From positions 1 through 33,204 of the forward strand of contig NZ_BAHC01000087.1 of the NCBI RefSeq assembly GCF_000298195.1: a stretch of DNA of 33,204 bases, written 5' to 3'. The translations under genes and the position numbers were made by a program. The stretch comes from Gordonia rhizosphera NBRC 16068 (GTDB lineage Bacteria > Actinomycetota > Actinomycetes > Mycobacteriales > Mycobacteriaceae). The notes beneath the pieces were generated by a model. That model saw only the letters and a list, made by a program, of their open reading frames with translations, was not told where the DNA came from and searched no databases. Below, one piece after another: positions 26,638 to 33,204 of this stretch (positions are counted from its first letter, which is position 1; every line of letters starts with the position of its first letter).

Positions 26638-27321
26638 TCAGAACAGCCGGAACTCCGTGCTCTCGGCGCCGCGCAACGCGTCGTAGTCGAGAACCAGACA
26701 ACGGATGCCACGGTCTTCGGCCAGCGTCCGGGCCTGCGGTTTGATCTGCTGCGCGGCGAACACCCCGGCCACCGGCGCCAGTAGCGGATCGCGGTTGAGC
26801 AGTTCGAGATACCGGGTCAGCTGCTCGACGCCGTCGATCTCACCGCGTCGCTTGATCTCGACGGCGACCGTCGCGCCCTCGGCATCGCGGCACAGCAGAT
26901 CCACCGGTCCGATCGCGGTCATGAACTCACGACGGATCAGGGTGTGCCCGGCCCCCAACGTGTCGACGTGTTCGGCGAGCAATTCCTGCAGGTGAGCCTC
27001 CACACCGTCCTTCACCAGGCCCGGATCGACGCCCAACTCATGTTCCGAGTCGTGTTCGACCGAGGCGATGGAGATCCGCAGTTCTTCGCCGGCCTTGTTG
27101 GTGACGACCCAGTAGGCCTGCGCGTCCACGCCGTCGGGGACCGGCGACTCGGCCAGCCAACACGGCGGGCTCATCCAGTTCAGCGGCTTGTAGGCGCGGT
27201 CGTCGGCATGCACGCTCACCGAGCCGTCCGACTTGATCAGCAGCAGCCGCTTCGCCATGGGCAGATGTGCCGTCAACCGCCCGACGTAGTCCACTTGGCA
27301 TTCCGCGATAACCAGACGCAC
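26638..27321 (-). CDS. nucS: Mismatch-specific endonuclease NucS
   Basis: The 227-residue enzyme makes double-strand cuts at mismatches and replaces MutS/MutL in most actinobacteria. The N-terminal dimerisation/DNA-binding domain ([16 protein letters not shown] to about 110) is followed by a nuclease domain with D141 (GPVDLLCRD) and E155/K157 (VAVEIKRRG), and [12 protein letters not shown]. The C-terminus STEFRLF is the short tail used to contact the beta clamp. Start is GTG at 27321 with a TAAGCT box 6 nt upstream and no Shine-Dalgarno. It corresponds to Rv1321. Confidence 0.96.
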   Translation of the reverse strand: MRLVIAECQVDYVGRLTAHLPMAKRLLLIKSDGSVSVHADDRAYKPLNWMSPPCWLAESPVPDGVDAQAYWVVTNKAGEELRISIASVEHDSEHELGVDPGLVKDGVEAHLQELLAEHVDTLGAGHTLIRREFMTAIGPVDLLCRDAEGATVAVEIKRRGEIDGVEQLTRYLELLNRDPLLAPVAGVFAAQQIKPQARTLAEDRGIRCLVLDYDALRGAESTEFRLF

Positions 27322-27327
27322 CCGGCC

Positions 27328-27333
27328 AGCTTA
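27328..27333 (-). promoter_or_regulatory. Leaderless -10 box for nucS
   Basis: TAAGCT on the minus strand fits TANNNT and lies 6 nt before the nucS GTG. Confidence 0.5.
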
Positions 27334-27372
27334 GTGGTCCACTTGGCGACCGGCCGACGGTGGTTCGTCACC

Positions 27373-28827
27373 TCACCCGGGACCGAACATCTCACCACCG
27401 CCGTACCGTCGCTTCAGCTGGAACGCCTCGGCGTCGGCGACCGCGTCCAATAGGGACGTATGCACATGCGGCAAAGTGGGGTCGAGGCCCCGAAACGCCT
27501 CCGGCGCAGCCAGATCCGGCAGGATCTCGTCGTTACGATGTCGTTCCACGCTTCTACGGACGACGCCGTCCGGATCGACGAGCATCCCCCGACCTCCGCG
27601 CTCGTCCAGCGTGTGCTTGATGCTCAGCAGCATCGTCCGGGCGACCGGATCGACGATGCCGATGCGCGAGATGTCGACGATGGCCACCTCGAAATCGTCG
27701 AGATCGCTCTCCAACCGTCGCATTGCGCTCTCCGCGCCCGAGAAGGTCAGGTCCCCCTGCAACTCGTACACCCGCACACGGTCCCGACAGGTCCGGAGGT
27801 ACCCTCGTTCGCGTTCACCCCAGTCCTCGCCCACCGAGAACTCGCTGATATCGCGCACCGCGCGGATGGTCACCCGACTCTCGCGGGTGAGGTTGAACAT
27901 GTGCAGGCCCAGATCGGTCGACAGATGCCGACAGGTCTCGATGCCCCTCGCACTGTTGCCGTGTTGGTCGAGTCGGGGCGAATAGACCCCGATACCCAAC
28001 TGTCCCGGCAGGATGGCCAGGATTCCACCGCCCACACCGGACTTCGCGGGCAGTCCGACCGAGGTCACCCAGTCCCCGGCACCGTCGTACATCCCGCAGG
28101 TGGTCATGACCGACAGCACCCGCTGGGCTACCTCCGGAGCGAGAACCTGCCTGCCGGTTCGCGGATTGGCCCCACCGTTGGCGAACGTGGCACCGATGAC
28201 GGCGAGGTCATCGGTGGTGACCTGCAGCGAGCACTGCCGCAGATAGAGGTCGAGGGCGGCCTCGGGGTCGCTGTCGATGACGCCGAAACTGTCCAGCATG
28301 TAGGCGATCGCCCGATTCCGCGCGCCGGTCGCCGCCTCCGAATGCCAGACGTCGACGTCGAGCGACAACCGGCGGCCCGCACATGCGGAGTAGAAGGCGG
28401 TCACCTCCTCGAACACGGTATCGACGAGGCCGGGCCCGATGTCCCGAACCGGCGGCAGCAACAATGACGCTGCCAGAATGGCACCCGCGTTGATCATGGG
28501 GTTCTTCGGTCGCCGTCGGTCATCGACACTGACCTGGTTGAACGCCTCCCCCGACGGCTCGACACCGATCTTGTCGTCTGTTTCCGCGAATCCCAGGCGT
28601 GTCAAGGCGAACGCGTAGGTCAGCGGCTTCGAGACGGACTGAATGGTGAATTTCGTGCCTGCGTCACCCCGGGAGTAGATGTGACCGTCGTGCATGCACA
28701 GTGAGAGTCCGTATCCCTCGGGATCGACGCGGGTCAGCTCCGGGATGTAGTCGGCCACCGCACCGGAGCGGTTGTCGCAGCAAACCGCCATGATGTGCTC
28801 GAGGTACCCGTCGACGTGGGAGATCAC
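27373..28827 (-). CDS. glsA: Glutaminase A fused to a C-terminal STAS domain
   Basis: This 484-residue protein joins a serine-type glutaminase (about 1-320; glutamine to glutamate plus ammonia) to a STAS domain (about 348-465). The glutaminase has the beta-lactamase-like dyad S64/K67 in QSVSKPL, NPMINAGAI, SEAATGARNRA, ATFANGGANP and GLPAKSGVGGG, so it looks active. In the STAS part, VAIVDISRIGIVDPVARTML lacks the Ser usually phosphorylated in anti-sigma antagonists (Pro-Val there), suggesting a binding or dimerising role, not a phospho-switch. A TAGATT box lies 6 nt before the GTG start. The GAF regulator gene lies upstream on the same strand, 37 bp away. Confidence 0.92.
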   Translation of the reverse strand: MISHVDGYLEHIMAVCCDNRSGAVADYIPELTRVDPEGYGLSLCMHDGHIYSRGDAGTKFTIQSVSKPLTYAFALTRLGFAETDDKIGVEPSGEAFNQVSVDDRRRPKNPMINAGAILAASLLLPPVRDIGPGLVDTVFEEVTAFYSACAGRRLSLDVDVWHSEAATGARNRAIAYMLDSFGVIDSDPEAALDLYLRQCSLQVTTDDLAVIGATFANGGANPRTGRQVLAPEVAQRVLSVMTTCGMYDGAGDWVTSVGLPAKSGVGGGILAILPGQLGIGVYSPRLDQHGNSARGIETCRHLSTDLGLHMFNLTRESRVTIRAVRDISEFSVGEDWGERERGYLRTCRDRVRVYELQGDLTFSGAESAMRRLESDLDDFEVAIVDISRIGIVDPVARTMLLSIKHTLDERGGRGMLVDPDGVVRRSVERHRNDEILPDLAAPEAFRGLDPTLPHVHTSLLDAVADAEAFQLKRRYGGGEMFGPG

Positions 28828-28833
28828 ACGACG

Positions 28834-28839
28834 AATCTA
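28834..28839 (-). promoter_or_regulatory. Leaderless -10 box for the glutaminase gene
   Basis: TAGATT on the minus strand stands 6 nt before the GTG at 28827, within the 37-bp gap after the regulator gene, so the glutaminase gene has its own start of transcription. Confidence 0.5.
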
Positions 28840-28864
28840 GAGCATGCCCTAGCCCGGAGACCGA

Positions 28865-29995
28865 TCAGCGCGTGCCGCCAACCGACGGTCGGCCCTCGAC
28901 GCGGACGGTCACCCCGTCGGTGAAGCGGTACGGATTCGCCGCGAGGAGCCCGCCGAGATGTTTGCGTAACCTCGACATCTCGGCGCGGACCGTGATCGTC
29001 CGGTCCGTGACGCCGAACAGGTGCGCCGACATCTGTGCGGCGCTACAGCCCTCGGGGTGGTGGGCCAGCAGCGCCAGGATCTCCGCGTGGCGCGGCGAGG
29101 GTTGCAGCGTCCACTGTCCGGTGGCCCCCGACACCGTGAACGAGGGGTTGCGCGAATCCCGTAGGTCCAGGTCGATCACCGTCGCCGAGGATGCCGTCGC
29201 CCCCTCGGCGACCCGCACGAGCCACCCGCCCGGCAACGGTTCGAGGTCGCATTCACCGAGGCTGTGCAACCAGGTTCGTCCGGGAGCGGTCTGTCGGGGG
29301 AGGGTGAGCCGGCTCCGCGGGGTGACGGCGTCGAGCGCGGCCACCCACCCGTCGTTGTCGACGGCGAGTGCCGGTCCCCCGAGCCGCGCCAGCATCGGCG
29401 CCGCCACCGACCGCAGCTGGTCCAGCGAACGACGATGATGGTCGCGCAACTGCGACTCGGCGAGTTTGGCCACCACGTCGACGAGCGCGACCGTCGTCGG
29501 GTGGATGGTGGCGGCCGGCCCGCTGACGTCGACGACACCCAGCAACGTGCCGGAGCGCGGGTCGCGGATGGGCGCACCGGCACACGTCCACGAGTGATGA
29601 CTGCGAACGAAATGCTCGGCGGAGAAGACCTGCACGGCACGACCGGACATCAACGCGGTTCCGATCGCGTTGGTGCCCACCGAGTTCTCACCCCAGCCGG
29701 CACCTTCGACGAAGCCGAGACGATCGGCGCGGTGCAGAACCCGCGACGACCCGCTTCGCCACAGCACCCGGCCCTCGGCATCTGCCACGACCAGGATGTT
29801 GTCACCGTCGGCGATCACCGAGTCCAGCCCGCGGGTGAGGTCCTCGAGGACGTCGGCCAACCCCGACTCCTGCCGCCGCGCCTCGAGTTCACCGGCGTCG
29901 AGGCCCTCGTCCATCGTTCCGACATCCGGATCGACCCCGGCATGCTGAACCCGATCCCAGGACTCGCTGATCACCGATCTCGGCCGGGCGGGCAT
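28865..29995 (-). CDS. GAF-domain transcriptional regulator with C-terminal winged helix
   Basis: The 376-residue protein begins RPRSVISESWDRVQHAGVDPD, the N-terminal pattern of AcoR-like activators, then a GAF sensor domain (about 50-190; WGENSVGTNAIGTAL and HHSWTCAGAPIRDP). It lacks the AAA+ sigma-54 domain, as expected in actinobacteria. The end (about 290-365; AEILALLAHHPEGCSAAQMSAHLFG, then RTITVRAEMSRLRKHLG in pieces) resembles an OmpR-type winged helix. It is divergent from the flavin monooxygenase gene, which is its most likely target via the GGGTTGC repeats at 30159-30210. GGGGGG precedes the ATG. The ligand is unknown. Confidence 0.85.
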   Translation of the reverse strand: MPARPRSVISESWDRVQHAGVDPDVGTMDEGLDAGELEARRQESGLADVLEDLTRGLDSVIADGDNILVVADAEGRVLWRSGSSRVLHRADRLGFVEGAGWGENSVGTNAIGTALMSGRAVQVFSAEHFVRSHHSWTCAGAPIRDPRSGTLLGVVDVSGPAATIHPTTVALVDVVAKLAESQLRDHHRRSLDQLRSVAAPMLARLGGPALAVDNDGWVAALDAVTPRSRLTLPRQTAPGRTWLHSLGECDLEPLPGGWLVRVAEGATASSATVIDLDLRDSRNPSFTVSGATGQWTLQPSPRHAEILALLAHHPEGCSAAQMSAHLFGVTDRTITVRAEMSRLRKHLGGLLAANPYRFTDGVTVRVEGRPSVGGTR

Positions 29996-30158
29996 TTTCC
30001 CCCCGCCATCGCGGCGTCATAGACCGCAGACAGCAGCTGCGCGTAGTGGCGTGGATCGTCACCCGCGGAGACCGCGGGTTCGGGGCCGAGATGGGTTTCC
30101 GGGACGGACACCCCACGATTGTGCTCCCGATCACACCCAGCCCGCAAAGTCCGCCTGG

Positions 30159-30210
30159 GGGTTGCACAGGGTTGCGGTCACGCGCAGCCCCATGCAACCC
30201 GATGCAACCC
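30159..30210. promoter_or_regulatory. Doubled inverted operator, GGGTTGC/GCAACCC
   Basis: GGGTTGC occurs at 30159 and 30169 and its inverse GCAACCC ends at 30200 and 30210. Each pair is spaced 10 bp, one helix turn, and the two pairs face each other around 30184. The block lies in the 297-bp gap between the divergent GAF regulator and monooxygenase genes, about 80 bp upstream of the latter's start. The rest of that gap shows only a GGAGAGGA ribosome site before the monooxygenase. Confidence 0.65.
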
Positions 30211-30292
30211 TTGTCGGTCACACTCCAGGTGCGGTGTGCTGTGGATCACAACGTCAGCGATCGACAGTATCGAGCCCTGAGGAGAGGACATC

Positions 30293-32137
30293 ATGACGCA
30301 GACCCTGGAACCCCCGGCCACCGAGAGCCGGCCCAACGATCCCCAGCAGCGCGTCGACGCCTGGCTGGCCGAGTTCTCCGAAGCACTGGCCGCGCGCGAC
30401 GTCGCGCGGGTGACCGGCATGTTCGCCACCGACAGCTTCTGGCGCGACCTGGTCTCGTTCACCTGGAACATCAAGACGGTCGAGGGACGCGAGCAGATCG
30501 CCGATATGCTCGGCAGTCGCCTCGACGACACCGATCCGCGAGGGTTCCGCACGAGCGAACCGCCGACCGCCGACGGTGACGTACTCTCGGCGTTCATCGA
30601 GTTCGAGACCGCGACCGGTCGCGGCGTCGGTCACCTGCGGCTGCGTCCGGACGCCGACACCGGCGAGGACACCGCCTGGACCCTGCTCACGTCGCTCCAG
30701 GAACTCAAGGGGTACGAGGAGCGCAGCGGCCACACCCGGGTGCTGGGTGCCGTGCACGGTTCCGATCCCGATCGGCGCTCGTGGGCGGAGAAGCGGGAGG
30801 ACGAGGAACTCGAACTCGGCCGCGCGGTACAGCCCTACGTACTCGTCGTCGGCGGCGGCCAGGGCGGGATCGCTCTCGGCGCCCGGCTGCGCCAGCTCGG
30901 CGTGCCGGCCATCGTCGTCGACCGCCACGACCGGCCCGGCGATCAGTGGCGCAAGCGGTACAAGTCGCTGTGCCTGCACGATCCGGTCTGGTACGACCAT
31001 CTCCCCTATCTGCCGTTCCCCGCGAACTGGCCGACCTTTGCGCCGAAGGACAAGATCGGCGATTGGCTGGAGTTCTACACGAAGGTCATGGAGGTCCCGT
31101 ACTGGAGCAAGACGACGTGTCTGTCGGCCTCCTACGACGAGGACGCACAGCAGTGGACCGTCGAGATCGACCGCGACGGCGAACGGATGACGCTGCATCC
31201 CCGCCAGCTCGTGCTCGCCACCGGAATGTCCGGCAAGGCCAGCGTGCCGACGATCCCCGGTCAGGACATCTTCGCCGGCGAACAGCATCACTCGAGCCAG
31301 CACCCGGGCCCCGATGGCTATGTCGGCAAGAACGTGGTGGTGATCGGCTCCAACAACTCCGCCCACGACATCTGCAAGGCGCTGGTGGAGAACGGCGTCG
31401 ACACAACGATGGTGCAGCGCTCGTCGACCCACATCGTGCGATCCGACTCGCTGATGGAGATCGGCTTGGGTGCGCTCTACAGCGAACAGGCCGTCGAGAA
31501 CGGGATGACCACGAAGAAGGCCGACCTGACATTCGCCTCGCTGCCCTACCGCATCATGCACGAGTTCCAGATCCCGATCTACAACGAGATCCGCGAGCGT
31601 GACAAGGACTTCTACGACCGCCTCGAGGCCGCAGGCTTCGACCTGGACTTCGGTGACGACGATTCGGGTTTGTTCATGAAGTATCTGCGCCGCGGGTCGG
31701 GTTACTACATCGACGTCGGCGCCTGCGACCTCGTCGCGGACGGCACGATCAAGTTGGCGCACGGTCAGGTCGACCATCTCACCGAGAACAGCGTGGTCCT
31801 CGCCGACGGTACCGAGCTCCCGGCCGACGTCGTCGTCTACGCCACCGGATACGGCTCGATGAACGGGTGGGCCGCCGATCTCATGGGTCAGGAGGTCGCC
31901 GACCGGGTCGGGAAGGTGTGGGGCCTCGGCTCGGACACCACCAAGGATCCGGGTCCGTGGGAGGGTGAGCAGCGCAACATGTGGAAGCCGACCCAGCAGC
32001 CCGGGCTGTGGTTCCACGGCGGCAACCTGCACCAGTCGCGCCACTACTCGCTCTATCTCGCTCTGCAGCTGAAGGCCCGGCGCGAGGGCATCCCAACGCC
32101 CGTGTACGGCCTACAGGAGGTGCACCACCTGTCCTGA
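30293..32137 (+). CDS. Flavin-containing monooxygenase with N-terminal NTF2-like domain
   Basis: The 614-residue protein has an N-terminal NTF2/SnoaL-like domain (about 20-140) followed by a YUCCA/FMO-like oxidoreductase. The FAD site is VLVVGGGQGGIALGARL (GGGQGG 187-192), the NADPH site VVVIGSNNSAHD (GSNNSA 352-357), and the fingerprint between them is FAGEQHHSSQH (F327, G329, H333, H337), a variant of FxGxxxHxxx(F/Y). A late VVYATGYGS matches the ATG motif of the family. Reactions are NADPH/O2-dependent oxygenation of an N, S or carbonyl substrate, not identified here. GGAGAGGA precedes the ATG. Probably controlled by the divergent GAF regulator. Confidence 0.9.
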   Translation: MTQTLEPPATESRPNDPQQRVDAWLAEFSEALAARDVARVTGMFATDSFWRDLVSFTWNIKTVEGREQIADMLGSRLDDTDPRGFRTSEPPTADGDVLSAFIEFETATGRGVGHLRLRPDADTGEDTAWTLLTSLQELKGYEERSGHTRVLGAVHGSDPDRRSWAEKREDEELELGRAVQPYVLVVGGGQGGIALGARLRQLGVPAIVVDRHDRPGDQWRKRYKSLCLHDPVWYDHLPYLPFPANWPTFAPKDKIGDWLEFYTKVMEVPYWSKTTCLSASYDEDAQQWTVEIDRDGERMTLHPRQLVLATGMSGKASVPTIPGQDIFAGEQHHSSQHPGPDGYVGKNVVVIGSNNSAHDICKALVENGVDTTMVQRSSTHIVRSDSLMEIGLGALYSEQAVENGMTTKKADLTFASLPYRIMHEFQIPIYNEIRERDKDFYDRLEAAGFDLDFGDDDSGLFMKYLRRGSGYYIDVGACDLVADGTIKLAHGQVDHLTENSVVLADGTELPADVVVYATGYGSMNGWAADLMGQEVADRVGKVWGLGSDTTKDPGPWEGEQRNMWKPTQQPGLWFHGGNLHQSRHYSLYLALQLKARREGIPTPVYGLQEVHHLS

Positions 32138-32151
32138 TCGCCCCGATCACC

Positions 32152-32187
32152 ATGCTGCCGGCCTCGGCTATCCGGGGCCGGCAGCAT
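32152..32187 (+). terminator. Hairpin terminator after the monooxygenase
   Basis: ATGCTGCCGGCC (32152-32163) and GGCCGGCAGCAT (32176-32187) pair perfectly over 12 bp with a 12-nt loop, 15 bp after the stop codon. No T-run follows, which is common for actinobacterial terminators. Confidence 0.7.
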
Positions 32188-32304
32188 CGGCGTGCGACGT
32201 GATCCGACCACGAACACACCCGAGGTCCCAACTGCCCGTCGTGGCGGCATCACGCGTGATCTGATGGGGGGAGCACAGACAACTCCCTCGGGTTTCCCCG
32301 GCCA

Positions 32305-32310
32305 TATGAT
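32305..32310 (+). promoter_or_regulatory. Candidate -10 box for the universal stress gene
   Basis: TATGAT is a strong TANNNT match 11 nt before the ATG at 32322. A start 6-7 nt later would leave a leader of about 5 nt and lose the CGGAG at 32311-32315, so the real start site may be further upstream. Confidence 0.35.
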
Positions 32311-32321
32311 CGGAGTCCACG

Positions 32322-33194
32322 ATGAAGCTGCTCGTCGCCTACATCGCCACCTCGGGCGGCGCCGACGCTGTCGCGCTCGGCGTCTGCCTGGCGCGCACGT
32401 TGAAGGCACCCCTCGACATCGCGGTGGTGATCCCACCCGACCGGGCCGATGCCTCGGCCACCCTCGAGCACTACGAGGAGATCCTCGACGAGGCAGCACA
32501 CACATGGCTCACCGAGGCCAAGGGAATGGTCCCCGACGATGTCTCCGTACAGACCCATATCGTGTTCGACGAGAACCCGGCCGACGGCCTCATCAAGGAG
32601 ATCGGCGAACTGCATTCGACGATGCTCATCGTCGGGGGGTCCGGTGGCGGAATGCTGGTCGGACGGCATTCCCTCGGATCGGTGGTCAACAACCTGCTGT
32701 ACTCGTGTCCGGTACCGGTAGCGCTGGCACCCAGCGGGTTCCGTTACACCGGGGCGCCCCGGGTCCGAGAGGTCACCACGGCCATCGGACGGCGACCGGG
32801 CGCGGAGGCTCTCGTCGACACCGCAGTCGGAATGAGCGCGGATGGTGATCTGCCCATCAGGTTGCTCTCGCTCGTATCCGGCGACGACATGCCCTCGCGC
32901 CACTCGGCGCAGGACGAGGACGAGGCACGCCGCTACGCAGTCGAACTCGCCCGCAAGGCGCTCGACACCGCCCACCTCCGTCTACCCGACAGCACGCAGA
33001 TCACCACCATGATCGCCGAGGGCGACAGTATCGAGGACGCGGTCCGAACCGTCGACTGGCACGACGGAGATGTGATCCTGGTCGGCTCGAGCCGGTTGGC
33101 GGCCCCGAAGAGATTGTTCCTGGGGTCCACCGCACAGAAGATGCTGCGCGTGCTGGCGGTGCCGATGATCGTGGTGCCGGCGCCGGAGAGCTGA
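32322..33194 (+). CDS. Tandem universal stress protein
   Basis: A 290-residue protein made of two Usp domains (about 1-138 and 145-288). The first has a full ATP-binding motif G-x2-G-x9-G-S (G106, G109, G119, S120 in GGSGGGMLVGRHSLGSV). The second has VGSSRLAAPKRLFLGST, where one glycine of the motif is replaced, so ATP binding there is less sure. Such tandem Usps in mycobacteria are induced by hypoxia or stationary phase, but no DosR-type box was found upstream. Start at ATG 32322 behind CGGAG. Transcribed alone as far as the window shows. Confidence 0.9.
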   Translation: MKLLVAYIATSGGADAVALGVCLARTLKAPLDIAVVIPPDRADASATLEHYEEILDEAAHTWLTEAKGMVPDDVSVQTHIVFDENPADGLIKEIGELHSTMLIVGGSGGGMLVGRHSLGSVVNNLLYSCPVPVALAPSGFRYTGAPRVREVTTAIGRRPGAEALVDTAVGMSADGDLPIRLLSLVSGDDMPSRHSAQDEDEARRYAVELARKALDTAHLRLPDSTQITTMIAEGDSIEDAVRTVDWHDGDVILVGSSRLAAPKRLFLGSTAQKMLRVLAVPMIVVPAPES

Positions 33195-33204
33195 TCGTGG
33201 GGTA

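Noticed and set aside
32267..32304. DosR-type box before the universal stress gene
   Set aside because: No GGGAC-type half-site with the expected symmetry could be found in the G/C-rich stretch upstream.

Overview
The window is GC-rich chromosomal DNA from an actinobacterium of the order Mycobacteriales. The evidence is the combination of a GlgE/GlgB alpha-glucan pathway, NucS mismatch repair, the CysM-CysO-Mec cysteine route, a PimC-type mannosyltransferase, and gene order that follows the Mycobacterium tuberculosis stretch Rv1321-Rv1343c. PE/PPE genes are absent and accessory genes differ, so I favour Gordonia or a close relative. The genus is an inference from gene content, not a measurement. 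I see no phage, transposon, CRISPR or integrase.

Layout. 1-2.4 kb: the 3' end of thymidine kinase, a small HAD phosphatase, a one-component HTH-DUF3887 regulator with a palindrome over its promoter, and a SatP/YaaH acetate transporter. 2.4-4.6 kb: tRNA-Leu(UAG) on the minus strand, an LprD-like and a DUF3817 membrane protein, and a PimC-like glycosyltransferase. 4.6-12.3 kb (minus strand): clpS, a DUF2017 gene, a P1-family self-cleaving peptidase, mec-cysO-cysM (cysteine made on a sulfur-carrier protein), a rhomboid protease, murI, an Rv1339-like cyclic-nucleotide phosphodiesterase, rph and rdgB. 12.3-16.3 kb (plus): pncB-pncA-dinG, i.e. NAD salvage coupled to a helicase. 16.3-20.5 kb (plus): glgE-glgB, which extend and branch alpha-glucan from maltose-1-phosphate. 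20.55-20.76 kb: a mirrored array of 21-bp repeats between convergent genes. 20.8-23.7 kb (minus): DUF3817 - thiamine-binding-like protein - MFS transporter - thioredoxin/TPR co-chaperone, behind a large palindrome. 23.7-27.3 kb: a thiolase divergent from a methylmalonyl-CoA epimerase, a DivIVA-like coiled-coil protein and nucS. 27.4-33.2 kb: a glutaminase-STAS fusion, a GAF/winged-helix regulator divergent from a flavin monooxygenase with a doubled inverted operator between them, and a tandem universal stress protein.

Most of the window is conserved housekeeping. The points most worth checking are the HTH-DUF3887 gene, which seems built to make two proteins (leaderless full length plus an internal start behind a strong Shine-Dalgarno); the 21-bp mirrored array; the phased operator upstream of the monooxygenase; the DUF3817/thiamine-binding/MFS operon; and the epimerase in which an expected metal-ligand His is Gln. 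At least seven genes show a TANNNT box 6-7 nt before the start codon, the signature of leaderless transcription in this lineage. All functions are read from sequence motifs and remembered family knowledge; no database search was run.
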